Positions 1-5,482 of a stretch of 11,771 bases of DNA are shown piece by piece. A program made the position numbers and the translations under genes. The DNA lies in contig JAFXBO010000059.1 of NCBI GenBank assembly GCA_017521775.1, positions 1-11,771 of the forward strand, in the 5' to 3' direction. The stretch's first letter is position 1. The number at the start of each line of letters is the position of its first letter. The DNA is from Clostridia bacterium (GTDB lineage: Bacteria > Bacillota > Clostridia > UBA1381). The notes beneath the pieces were generated by a model. That model made no database searches and was not told where the DNA came from. It saw only the letters and a program-made list of their open reading frames with translations.

Positions 1-323
1 ATATTGCTTATATTAAGATATACGAAGGTCTTGGGAAAAACCTTTCATCTGAGGATAAATCAGAAATTGAAAATATTAAAAAAGATATTATCGGAGAATA
101 TTCCGAAGCTGGATATGATGAATTCTTAAAGGAAAATAATATTACTGATGAATTTGTTGATATGCTGTGTAAGTCAACATATTGTGCCGAGGTTTTATAT
201 AATGATATTGCGCAAGAAAAGGGACTTTCCAATGAAGAGCTTGATGTGTATTTTGAGAAATATATTGATGAAAAAATGAAAGAGTTTGGTATCGTTGCAT
301 CCGAAGAAAATATATCAAAATAA
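1..323 (+). CDS. C-terminal part of a probable SurA/PrsA-like foldase (partial, 5' end outside window)
   Basis: An open frame enters at base 3 and runs to a TAA at 321-323, giving about 106 residues. The segment is acidic, charged and predicted to be helical: YIKIYEGLGKNLSSEDK, then EAGYDEFLKENNITDEFV, then EKGLSNEELDVYFEKYI. The pattern of a helical pair with an L-x-x-x-x-I-T-D-E-F-V step resembles the SurA-N/PrsA-like chaperone domain of secreted Firmicute lipoproteins, which help fold exported proteins outside the membrane. That assignment is inference: the signal peptide, lipobox and any PPIase domain would lie upstream of the window. Two cysteines occur close together (MLCKSTYC). A stem-loop and a U-tailed terminator follow, so it ends its operon. 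The coding reading is secure; the family is only moderately so. Confidence 0.7.
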   Translation, partial: IAYIKIYEGLGKNLSSEDKSEIENIKKDIIGEYSEAGYDEFLKENNITDEFVDMLCKSTYCAEVLYNDIAQEKGLSNEELDVYFEKYIDEKMKEFGIVASEENISK

Positions 324-353
324 AAAATTTAATAATTTTATGTATAAATTCTT

Positions 354-378
354 GTTATTAGTCAATAATACTAATAAC
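354..378. repeat. Small inverted repeat downstream of the partial foldase gene
   Basis: GTTATTAG (354-361) and CTAATAAC (371-378) are perfect 8-bp complements around a 9-nt loop. There is no U-tract, so this is not a terminator by itself. It may protect the 3' end of the mRNA, or be incidental in AT-rich DNA. Confidence 0.4.
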
Positions 379-407
379 CTCACAAAATACATTTAACCCC
401 TTAAATT

Positions 408-440
408 GGCTCGCTTTAAAAAAGCGGGCCTTTTTTCTTT
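408..440 (+). terminator. Rho-independent terminator of the upstream gene
   Basis: GGCTCGCTTT (408-417) pairs with AAAGCGGGCC (421-430), 10 bp with one G-T wobble around a 3-nt loop, followed directly by TTTTTTCTTT. This is the most GC-rich stem among the terminators in the window. Confidence 0.9.
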
Positions 441-513
441 TGAATATTCTGTCAAAAAAATCACAATTATAGACAAAAATTTTGTAATAGGGTATGATTT
501 TTTACATTTATTA

Positions 514-541
514 TTGCAAAAATCCAAAAATATGTTATAAT
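514..541 (+). promoter_or_regulatory. Promoter of the NifU-like/GGGtGRT operon
   Basis: A TG-extended -10, TGtTATAAT, has its hexamer at 536-541. A weak -35 (TTGCAA, 514-519) lies 16 bp upstream. Predicted start is near 548, giving a leader of about 45 nt. The RBS GAAAGGAG is at 577-584, 8 nt before the ATG. Confidence 0.7.
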
Positions 542-592
542 GATAAGAGTGATTTAATATCAAATTGTAGAATACTGAAAGGAGTATAAAAG

Positions 593-1285
593 ATGAAATA
601 TTCAAGCGAAGTTGAAGCTATGTGTCCTTTGGCTAAAGGCGCATATCATGGTCCTGCTCCAATTCCTCAGGAAGGAAAGTGGACTCAGGCAAAAGAAGTT
701 AAAGACATTTCAGGTTTGACACACGGAATTGGCTGGTGTGCACCTCAACAGGGTACATGTAAGCTTACTCTTAATGTAAAAGAGGGAATTATACAGGAGG
801 CACTTGTTGAAACAGTTGGATGTTCAGGTATGACACACTCTGCTGCTATGGCTGCTGAAATTCTTGTTGGAAAGACAATTTTGGAAGCTCTTAACACAGA
901 CCTTGTTTGTGATGCTATTAACACAGCTATGAGAGAATTGTTCTTGCAAATTGTTTATGGTCGTACTCAAACTGCATTCTCAGAGGATGGTCTTCCAATC
1001 GGTGCAGGTCTTGAAGACTTGGGTAAGGGCTTAAGATCACAGGTTGGTACAACTTATGCAACTTTAAATAAAGGTCCAAGATACCTAGAACTTGCTGAAG
1101 GCTACATAACAAAGATTGCTGTTGATGATAATGACCAGATTATTGGTTATAAATTCGTTCACCTTGGCAAGATGATGGAAATGATTGCTAAGGGTATGGA
1201 CGCTAACGAAGCATTGGAAAAAGCAAGCGGACAGTACGGAAGAGTTGACGATGCTGCTAAATTGCTTGACCCAAGACACGAATAA
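593..1285 (+). CDS. NifU/IscU-like iron-sulfur scaffold family protein
   Basis: 230 aa, cytoplasmic, no membrane segment. Residues about 47-100 carry the NifU-N/IscU pattern: a first Cys in GIGWCAPQQGTC (C49, C56), a strand like LTLNVKEGIIQEALVETVGCSG with C77, then a helix MAAEILVGKTILEAL matching the usual A-S-M-x-x-E-x-x-x-G-K segment. IscU-type proteins hold a nascent Fe-S cluster on three cysteines; C49, C77 and C106 or C56 are candidates here, but the spacing differs from canonical IscU, so cluster binding is inferred. The C-terminal half (about 120-230) extends beyond a standard 125-150 aa IscU. No cysteine desulfurase (NifS/IscS/SufS) gene is adjacent, so this may not be the housekeeping scaffold. 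The GGGtGRT gene follows after 21 nt and is surely co-transcribed. The start at 593 is supported by the RBS. Confidence 0.8.
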   Translation: MKYSSEVEAMCPLAKGAYHGPAPIPQEGKWTQAKEVKDISGLTHGIGWCAPQQGTCKLTLNVKEGIIQEALVETVGCSGMTHSAAMAAEILVGKTILEALNTDLVCDAINTAMRELFLQIVYGRTQTAFSEDGLPIGAGLEDLGKGLRSQVGTTYATLNKGPRYLELAEGYITKIAVDDNDQIIGYKFVHLGKMMEMIAKGMDANEALEKASGQYGRVDDAAKLLDPRHE

Positions 1286-1306
1286 TTTGTAGGGAGGTAA
1301 GTTGAA

Positions 1307-2305
1307 ATGGCTTTATTTGAAAGTTATGAAAGAAGAATAGATCAAATCAATGCAGAACTTGCAAAGCACGGAATTTCTTCAATTGAAGAAGCAAAACAGA
1401 TTTGTGATGACAAGGGCATTGATGTATATAATTTAGTAAAGAGCATTCAGCCAATCTGCTTTGAAAATGCTTGTTGGGCATACATCGTAGGTGCTGCTAT
1501 AGCTATCAAAGAAGGTTGCACAAAGGCTGCTGATGCTGCTGAAAAAATTGGTATCGGTTTGCAGTCTTTCTGTATCCCTGGTTCAGTTGCTGATGACAGA
1601 AAAGTTGGTATCGGTCATGGTAACTTGGGAGCTATGCTTCTAAGAGATGAAACAAAGTGTTTCGCATTCTTGGCAGGCCACGAATCATTCGCTGCTGCTG
1701 AAGGTGCTATAGGCTTAGCAAGAAGTGCTAACAAGGCAAGAAAAGAAGATTTAAGAGTTATCTTAAACGGTCTTGGTAAGGACGCTGCTCAAATCATTGC
1801 AAGAATTAATGGTTTTACTTATGTTCAGACACAATTTGATTATTATACAGGTGAAGTTAAGATTGTTAAAGAAACTGCTTACTCAAACGGCGAGAGAGCA
1901 AAAGTTCGTTGCTATGGTTCAGACGATGTTAGAGAAGGTGTTGCTATAATGCATCTTGAAGGTGTTGATGTATCTATCACAGGTAACTCAACTAACCCAA
2001 CAAGATTCCAACACCCTGTTGCAGGTACATACAAGAAAGAATGTATCGAACAAGGCAAGAAGTATTTCTCAGTTGCATCAGGTGGTGGTACAGGTAGAAC
2101 ACTTCACCCAGATAATATGGCTGCAGGTCCTGCTTCTTATGGTATGACAGATACAATGGGAAGAATGCATAGTGATGCTCAGTTCGCAGGTTCTTCTTCA
2201 GTTCCTGCCCACGTTGAAATGATGGGACTTATCGGCGCAGGTAACAACCCAATGGTTGGTATGACTGTTGCAGTTGCAGTTGCTATCGAAGAGGCAATGA
2301 AATAA
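1307..2305 (+). CDS. GGGtGRT protein (family of unknown function)
   Basis: 332 aa, soluble. It is recognised by its family-naming signature, SGGGTGRTLHPDN, with GGGTGRT at residues 259-265. The N-terminus is helical (SYERRIDQINAELAKHGI), followed by a Gly/Ala-rich middle (GIGHGNLGAMLLRDETKCFAF; LAGHESFAAAEGAIGLA) and a Gly-rich C-terminus (MMGLIGAGNNPMVGMT). Eight cysteines are spread along the chain, including C51 and C56. The biochemical role is unknown. The family is known to occur beside NifU-like scaffolds, as here (21-nt gap, RBS AGGGAGG at 1291-1297, 9 nt before ATG). A joint role in Fe-S or metallocofactor handling is inferred from that context alone. The codon use is rich in GCT/GGT/GAA, suggesting good expression. 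A strong terminator follows. Confidence 0.9.
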   Translation: MALFESYERRIDQINAELAKHGISSIEEAKQICDDKGIDVYNLVKSIQPICFENACWAYIVGAAIAIKEGCTKAADAAEKIGIGLQSFCIPGSVADDRKVGIGHGNLGAMLLRDETKCFAFLAGHESFAAAEGAIGLARSANKARKEDLRVILNGLGKDAAQIIARINGFTYVQTQFDYYTGEVKIVKETAYSNGERAKVRCYGSDDVREGVAIMHLEGVDVSITGNSTNPTRFQHPVAGTYKKECIEQGKKYFSVASGGGTGRTLHPDNMAAGPASYGMTDTMGRMHSDAQFAGSSSVPAHVEMMGLIGAGNNPMVGMTVAVAVAIEEAMK

Positions 2306-2318
2306 TTTAAAAAAGATA

Positions 2319-2358
2319 AAAAAATCAGACACATCATTTTTATGTGTTTGATTTTTTT
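2319..2358 (+). terminator. Terminator of the NifU-like/GGGtGRT operon
   Basis: AAAAAATCAGACACAT (2319-2334) pairs with ATGTGTTTGATTTTTT (from 2342), 16 bp with one G-T wobble and a short loop. It ends in a run of seven T. Its TCAGACA stem and the bases after the T-run recur on the far side of ficTA. Confidence 0.9.
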
Positions 2359-2379
2359 ATTTGATGCTTAATACAAGTA

Positions 2380-2408
2380 TTGTAATTTATATGTTTATAT
2401 GTTATACT
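2380..2408 (+). promoter_or_regulatory. Promoter of the fic toxin-antitoxin operon
   Basis: TTGTAA (2380-2385), a 17-bp spacer, then TGtTATACT with the -10 hexamer at 2403-2408. Start is predicted near 2415, giving a leader of about 25 nt. The same hexamer pair recurs at the ECF S-component gene. No clear palindromic operator is visible. Confidence 0.75.
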
Positions 2409-2439
2409 ATAAATATAAAGTTTGAAAGGGTGATTATGT

Positions 2440-2604
2440 ATGTCAACGGATAAAGCAGTTGAAAATGCAGTTGCATCTGTAAAGATGGAAGGTTATCAAA
2501 TTGATGCCGATTGCATTCAATGGTGCAAACAACTTTTTGAAAACGAAATTGATATAGAACAGTACATTGCTCTTGTAAAACAAAAATCAGGTGTACGCAT
2601 ATGA
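2440..2604 (+). CDS. VbhA/FicA-like antitoxin of a Fic toxin
   Basis: 54 aa, MSTDKAVENAVASVKMEGYQ to KQKSGVRI, ending in a TGA at 2602-2604 that overlaps the toxin start codon (ATGA). Class I Fic antitoxins such as VbhA carry the inhibitory helix motif [S/T]xxxE[G/N]. Here SVKMEG (S13, E17, G18) fits exactly; the Glu is known in this family to contact the second Arg of the Fic motif and block productive ATP binding. The remainder (CIQWCKQLFENEIDIEQYIAL) fits the small helical fold that wraps the toxin. The start at 2440 is preferred over an in-line ATG at 2436, which stops after five codons; RBS GAAAGGG is at 2424-2430. Overlap with the toxin gene implies translational coupling. Confidence 0.88.
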   Translation: MSTDKAVENAVASVKMEGYQIDADCIQWCKQLFENEIDIEQYIALVKQKSGVRI

Positions 2605-3200
2605 GTTATAGTTTAGATTCTATTACAGATAATTGTTATAAAGGAACTAATTGTCTTGTCAATAAATTAAATATTCAAGACGAAAAACAGTTATCATCTG
2701 TTGAAGCTCATATAAGTCTGGCTAAAATTTTAATACTTCAAAAAAATCCGTTACAGGGGAATTTTGATTTTGAACATTATAAAGCCATTCATAAATTTAT
2801 ATTTGAAGATTTGTATGATTGGGCAGGAAGTGTAAGAACTGTTAATATCTCAAAAAAAGGGACCTCCTTTGCAAATGCCGATAAAATATATAGTCTTGCT
2901 GATGCTTGTTTTATGCGACTCAAAAACCAAAACTATTTTAAAAATCTTAATAAGGAAGCTTTTGTGCAAAAGATGTCTGATTTTTATTGTGTTACAAATT
3001 ATCTTCATCCTTTCAGAGAAGGAAATGGTAGAACACAGAGAGTATTTTTGTCGCAGTTATCACAAAATGCCGGTTACGAAATGAACTTTGCTGCTGTTGA
3101 TACAGATGAACTAATGATTGCAACAATACAAGCTTCAAATGGTGTTGACACACATTTAAAAACAGTGCTTTATGAGATTATTACATCGATTGATAATTGA
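2601..3200 (+). CDS. fic: Fic-domain AMP-transferase toxin
   Basis: 199 aa, cytoplasmic. It carries an intact Fic catalytic motif HPFREGNGRTQR at residues 136-147 (H136 general base, E140 for Mg, the GNG anion hole, R144 and R147). The target-docking flap is the segment VRTVNISKKGTSFANADKI (about 78-96), preceded by the usual DLYDWAG. Fic proteins normally transfer AMP from ATP to a hydroxyl side chain of a target; bacterial class I toxins such as VbhT inactivate DNA gyrase and topoisomerase IV. The target here is unknown. Length matches a minimal stand-alone Fic toxin. No inhibitory motif is seen inside this chain, consistent with the separate antitoxin just upstream (4-bp overlap). Catalytic residues are complete, so the toxin should be active when free. 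Confidence 0.95.
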   Translation: MSYSLDSITDNCYKGTNCLVNKLNIQDEKQLSSVEAHISLAKILILQKNPLQGNFDFEHYKAIHKFIFEDLYDWAGSVRTVNISKKGTSFANADKIYSLADACFMRLKNQNYFKNLNKEAFVQKMSDFYCVTNYLHPFREGNGRTQRVFLSQLSQNAGYEMNFAAVDTDELMIATIQASNGVDTHLKTVLYEIITSIDN

Positions 3201-3243
3201 ATATAAATTCATTTTTCTTTCAGGGAGATAGATAAAACTTGAG

Positions 3244-3281
3244 TCAGACAATTAATATTAATGTTAATTGTCTGATTTTTT
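3244..3281 (+). terminator. Terminator of the fic operon
   Basis: TCAGACAATTAA (3244-3255) and TTAATTGTCTGA (3264-3275) form a perfect 12-bp stem with an 8-nt loop, followed by TTTTTT (3276-3281). Confidence 0.92.
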
Positions 3282-3283
3282 AT

Positions 3284-3312
3284 TTGACATTTAATAGCTA
3301 TAATGTTATAAT
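3284..3312 (+). promoter_or_regulatory. Near-perfect consensus promoter driving the structured RNA and small ORF
   Basis: TTGACA (3284-3289), exactly 17 bp, then TGtTATAAT with the hexamer at 3307-3312. This is the ideal sigma-A promoter with an added extended -10. The predicted start is close to G3319, the first base of the 14-bp outer stem of the RNA hairpin. Such a promoter in front of a folded leader suggests an abundant RNA. Confidence 0.88.
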
Positions 3313-3422
3313 TAAGGAGCCAAACAATTTCATAAATAACTAATATAGGAGAAAAAATACCCTGGTAAAAGGTGTATTTTCTCTTTTCCTTTTCTCCTAT
3401 GATTAGTGAAATTGTTTGGCGA

Positions 3423-3459
3423 CAATGAGGAATACACTTTTTCGGTGCGTTTCTCATTG
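3423..3459 (+). promoter_or_regulatory. Possible antiterminator hairpin
   Basis: CAATGAGGAA (3423-3432) can pair with TTTCTCATTG (3450-3459), 10 bp including one G-T wobble, with an inner CAC/GTG (3435-3437 with 3445-3447). Its right arm lies inside the loop and left arm of the terminator at 3445-3474, so the two folds exclude each other. This geometry suits attenuation ahead of the 42-aa ORF. The trigger is unknown. Confidence 0.45.
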
Positions 3460-3474
3460 AGGACGCACTTTTTT
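3445..3474 (+). terminator. Terminator between the structured RNA and the 42-aa ORF
   Basis: GTGCGT (3445-3450) pairs with ACGCAC (3463-3468). Inside the loop CTC/GAG (3453-3455 with 3459-3461) can add a small second stem. TTTTTT follows at 3469-3474. It sits 19 nt before the ATG of the small ORF, so it either ends the ncRNA or controls read-through. Confidence 0.75.
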
Positions 3475-3493
3475 ATTGGGAGGAGGTAAAATT

Positions 3494-3622
3494 ATGGCTG
3501 ACTATAAAGAAATGTATTTTCAATTATTTAATAAATTAACAGATGTCATTGAGAAGTTAAAAGAAATTCAATGCAAAATGGAAGATATGTATTCTGATGA
3601 GAGTTTTGTTGATGAAGAGTGA
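3494..3622 (+). CDS. 42-aa acidic small protein, function unknown
   Basis: The sequence begins MADYKEMYFQLFNKLTDVIE, continues KLKEIQCKMEDMYSDESFVD and ends EE. It is highly charged and likely one amphipathic helix or short coiled coil (hydrophobics at Y8, F9, L11, F12, L15, V18, I19, L22, I25), with an acidic tail and a single Cys (C27). No membrane segment or signal peptide is present. The RBS GGGAGGAGG (3478-3486), 7 nt before ATG, is among the strongest in the window, and a perfect terminator follows, which argues for a real gene despite its size. The DYKEMYxxLF opening resembles, from memory, short unnamed proteins common in Clostridia; this is unverified. It is transcribed only if RNA polymerase passes the terminator at 3445-3474, or from a promoter not seen. 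Confidence 0.72.
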   Translation: MADYKEMYFQLFNKLTDVIEKLKEIQCKMEDMYSDESFVDEE

Positions 3623-3631
3623 TTACATAAA

Positions 3632-3664
3632 AAAATACCCTATCCAAATTGGATAGGGTATTTT
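3632..3664. terminator. Bidirectional terminator between the 42-aa ORF and the NhaC-family gene
   Basis: AAAATACCCTATCC (3632-3645) and GGATAGGGTATTTT (3651-3664) form 14 perfect pairs around AAATT. A-rich and T-rich flanks let it serve both converging genes. Confidence 0.9.
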
Positions 3665-3680
3665 GATTTACTATTTAAGC

Positions 3681-5279
3681 TTATTTTGCAATCTTTTTAA
3701 TTACGAACAATGTAGCTACTGTAAGAATTGCACCAACAGGGAGCAATATGTAAGCATTTGGAACAAATGCAGCAAGTAAGTACATTACGAATGAAATTGC
3801 AGCAACTGTGATTGCATATGGCAATTGAGTTGAAACGTGATTCAAGTGGTCAGAGCAAGCACCTGCTGATGACATAATTGTTGTATCAGAGATAGGTGAG
3901 CAGTGGTCACCACAAACAGCACCTGCAAGACAAGCTGACATACCGATAATCATAAACTGGCTGCCTGGCTCAAAGATTGCAGCAACTATAGGAATAAGAA
4001 TACCAAATGTTCCCCATGATGTTCCTGTTGCAAAAGCAAGTACACAAGCAACAATGAATATGATAGCAGGTAAGAAGTTTGCAAGACCTGCAGCAGCAGA
4101 ATCCATTAATGCACCAACAAAGTCAGCAGCACCCAAAAGACCTGTCATATTCTTTAGAGCTGTAGCAAATGTCAAAATCAAGATTGCAGGAACCATTGCG
4201 ATAAATCCCTTTGGAACACATTCCATAGCTTCTTTGAATGTAACAATCTTTCTTAGTATCAAGTAGATGATTGTAAATACTAAAGCAATCAATGCACCCC
4301 ATGGAAGACCAACAGTTGCGTCTGTGTCACCGAAAGCAGTAACGAAATCAGCGCCTGAGAAGAATCCACCAACATACAATAAACCAAGTATACAAGTAAT
4401 AACCAATACGATTACAGGCAAGATAAGGTCGATAACTCTTCCTCTTGGATTTGCTTCTTCTTCATTTGTTTCAGCAACTTTTTCTCCGCAAGTGAAGAGG
4501 TCACCATTTTCAATTGCATTCTTTTCGTGCAATTTCATCGGACCATAATCAAACTTCATAAGAGTAAGTGCGATGATGAATACAAATGTTAAAAGTGAGT
4601 AGAAGTTATATGGAATTGCACGAATGAAAAGTTCAATTCCTGAATAAGCTGTACCCTCTGCAAACTGAGAAACAGCTGCTGCCCATGATGAAACAGGTGC
4701 AATCATACAGATTGGAGCTGCAGTTGCATCGATCAAGTATGCAAGCTTTGCTCTTGAAATCTTATGACTGTCAGTTACAGGTCTCATAACACTGCCAACT
4801 GTCAAACAGTTGAAATAGTCATCGATAAAGATAAGAACACCAAGAATAAATGTTGCAATTGCTGCACCAACTCTTGATTTGATATGAACCTTTGCCCATC
4901 TTCCGAACGCAGCAGAACCACCTGACTTGTTAATCAAAGCAACCATAATGCCAAGAATTACAAGGAACATAAATATTCCTGCTGTTGATGAGATAGCTGC
5001 AATTATACCATCATTAACAAGATAATCCATAGCACCTACAATATTCCAGTTAGCAGATAAAAGTCCACCTAAAAGAATACCAATGAATAAAGAAGAATAA
5101 ACTTCCTTTGTGATAAGTGCAAGAGCGATAGCTAAGAATGGTGGGAACAACGCCATAGGTGTTGAAGCATACATACTTGCACCTTCAGCTGCATCTGCTT
5201 TGAAAATAAAAGCACCTGCAACTACAACTATCATTGCAATAATAATAGCAATGACTTTTCCTAAATTTCCTTTTTTCAT
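3681..5279 (-). CDS. NhaC-family Na+/H+ antiporter (or related organic-acid antiporter)
   Basis: 532 aa from the preferred start, with many hydrophobic segments typical of an inner-membrane ion antiporter. Family marks are IDDYFNCLTVGS (about 152-163), ATGTSWGTFGI (about 417-427) and GDHCSPISDTTIMSSAGA (about 457-474); the acidic residues in these are the likely cation-binding positions. An acidic cytoplasmic loop sits near 250-282. The first segment (IAIIIAMIVVVAGAFIF, then KADAAEGA) could be a signal anchor. Members exchange Na+ with H+, and some (MleN type) exchange malate and lactate; the substrate cannot be told from sequence. The frame is open upstream to an ATG at 5303, but an AGGAGG (5286-5291) 6 nt before the ATG at 5279 would then be inside the gene, so 5279 is the start. 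It is a single-gene unit with its own promoter. Confidence 0.88.
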   Translation of the reverse strand: MKKGNLGKVIAIIIAMIVVVAGAFIFKADAAEGASMYASTPMALFPPFLAIALALITKEVYSSLFIGILLGGLLSANWNIVGAMDYLVNDGIIAAISSTAGIFMFLVILGIMVALINKSGGSAAFGRWAKVHIKSRVGAAIATFILGVLIFIDDYFNCLTVGSVMRPVTDSHKISRAKLAYLIDATAAPICMIAPVSSWAAAVSQFAEGTAYSGIELFIRAIPYNFYSLLTFVFIIALTLMKFDYGPMKLHEKNAIENGDLFTCGEKVAETNEEEANPRGRVIDLILPVIVLVITCILGLLYVGGFFSGADFVTAFGDTDATVGLPWGALIALVFTIIYLILRKIVTFKEAMECVPKGFIAMVPAILILTFATALKNMTGLLGAADFVGALMDSAAAGLANFLPAIIFIVACVLAFATGTSWGTFGILIPIVAAIFEPGSQFMIIGMSACLAGAVCGDHCSPISDTTIMSSAGACSDHLNHVSTQLPYAITVAAISFVMYLLAAFVPNAYILLPVGAILTVATLFVIKKIAK

Positions 5280-5314
5280 AAGAAACCTCCTAATATTTAG
5301 CATAAACTATAATA

Positions 5315-5343
5315 ATTATTGCATATTTCGACCAAAAAGTCAA
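5315..5343 (-). promoter_or_regulatory. Promoter of the NhaC-family gene
   Basis: On the minus strand TTGACT (5343-5338), a 17-bp spacer, then TGcAATAAT (-10 hexamer 5320-5315). The start is predicted near 5308, about 29 nt before the ATG. Confidence 0.7.
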
Positions 5344-5421
5344 TAGAATGACAAAAAACTATCACACAAAATTACCAATGTAATAATTATTTTATATAAG
5401 ATGTGATATACTAATTTTATA

Positions 5422-5450
5422 TTGACTATTTATTGTGAATTTGATATAAT
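5422..5450 (+). promoter_or_regulatory. Promoter of the flavodiiron protein gene
   Basis: TTGACT (5422-5427), a 17-bp spacer, then TGaTATAAT (hexamer 5445-5450). The leader is about 26 nt. The RBS AGGAGA (5468-5473) precedes the ATG at 5483. Between this and the divergent promoter (5344-5421) there is about 80 bp of AT-rich DNA that could hold operators. Confidence 0.85.
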
Positions 5451-5482
5451 TTTGATAACATAAAAAAAGGAGAAAGACTGAT

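Larger units (their letters stand above)
3319..3474 (+). ncRNA. Long rod-shaped structured RNA with a terminator at its 3' end; family not recognised
   Basis: The outer stem is GCCAAACAATTTCA (3319-3332) with TGAAATTGTTTGGC (3407-3420), 14 perfect pairs. Next come a 7-nt left bulge (3333-3339), CTAAT/ATTAG (3340-3344 with 3402-3406), a one-base bulge at 3401, ATAGGAGAAAA/TTTTCTCCTAT (3345-3355 with 3390-3400, 11 bp), an internal asymmetric loop, and a terminal hairpin closed by about 5-7 bp ending at GTATTTT (3374-3380). TTTTCTC occurs twice on the 3' side (3377-3383 and 3390-3396), so the inner helix can slide between two registers. The rod with an internal bubble and a start at the closing stem recalls 6S RNA in outline, but it is shorter and I do not recognise 6S sequence. 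It could equally be a cis-acting leader of the 42-aa ORF. Confidence 0.65.

Noticed and set aside
3319..3420. The 102-bp segment with 14-bp perfect terminal inverted repeats could be a MITE or other small mobile element.
   Set aside because: No target-site duplication flanks it (AAGGA on the left, GACAA on the right), the predicted transcription start lies exactly at its first base, and the internal part is paired along its length, as expected for an RNA.
3209..3457. An 82-codon minus-strand open frame.
   Set aside because: It runs antisense through the fic terminator, the ideal promoter and the structured RNA, has no convincing RBS, and its sequence simply mirrors AT-rich hairpin DNA.
3352..3642. 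The string AAAAAATACCCT occurs both in the RNA rod and in the terminator at 3632-3664, suggesting a repeat.
   Set aside because: The match is 12 bases, half of them A, and similar GGGTAT-type stems occur in another terminator (7276-7303). Chance is sufficient.
5279..5303. Upstream ATG at 5303 as start of the NhaC-family protein.
   Set aside because: The AGGAGG at 5286-5291 lies inside that extension and is ideally placed for the ATG at 5279; the predicted promoter start near 5308 would also leave almost no leader for 5303.
5403..5412. A second extended -10 (TGaTATACT) upstream of the flavodiiron gene.
   Set aside because: No -35-like hexamer lies 16-18 bp upstream, and a far better promoter lies at 5422-5450. 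It cannot be excluded as a minor start.
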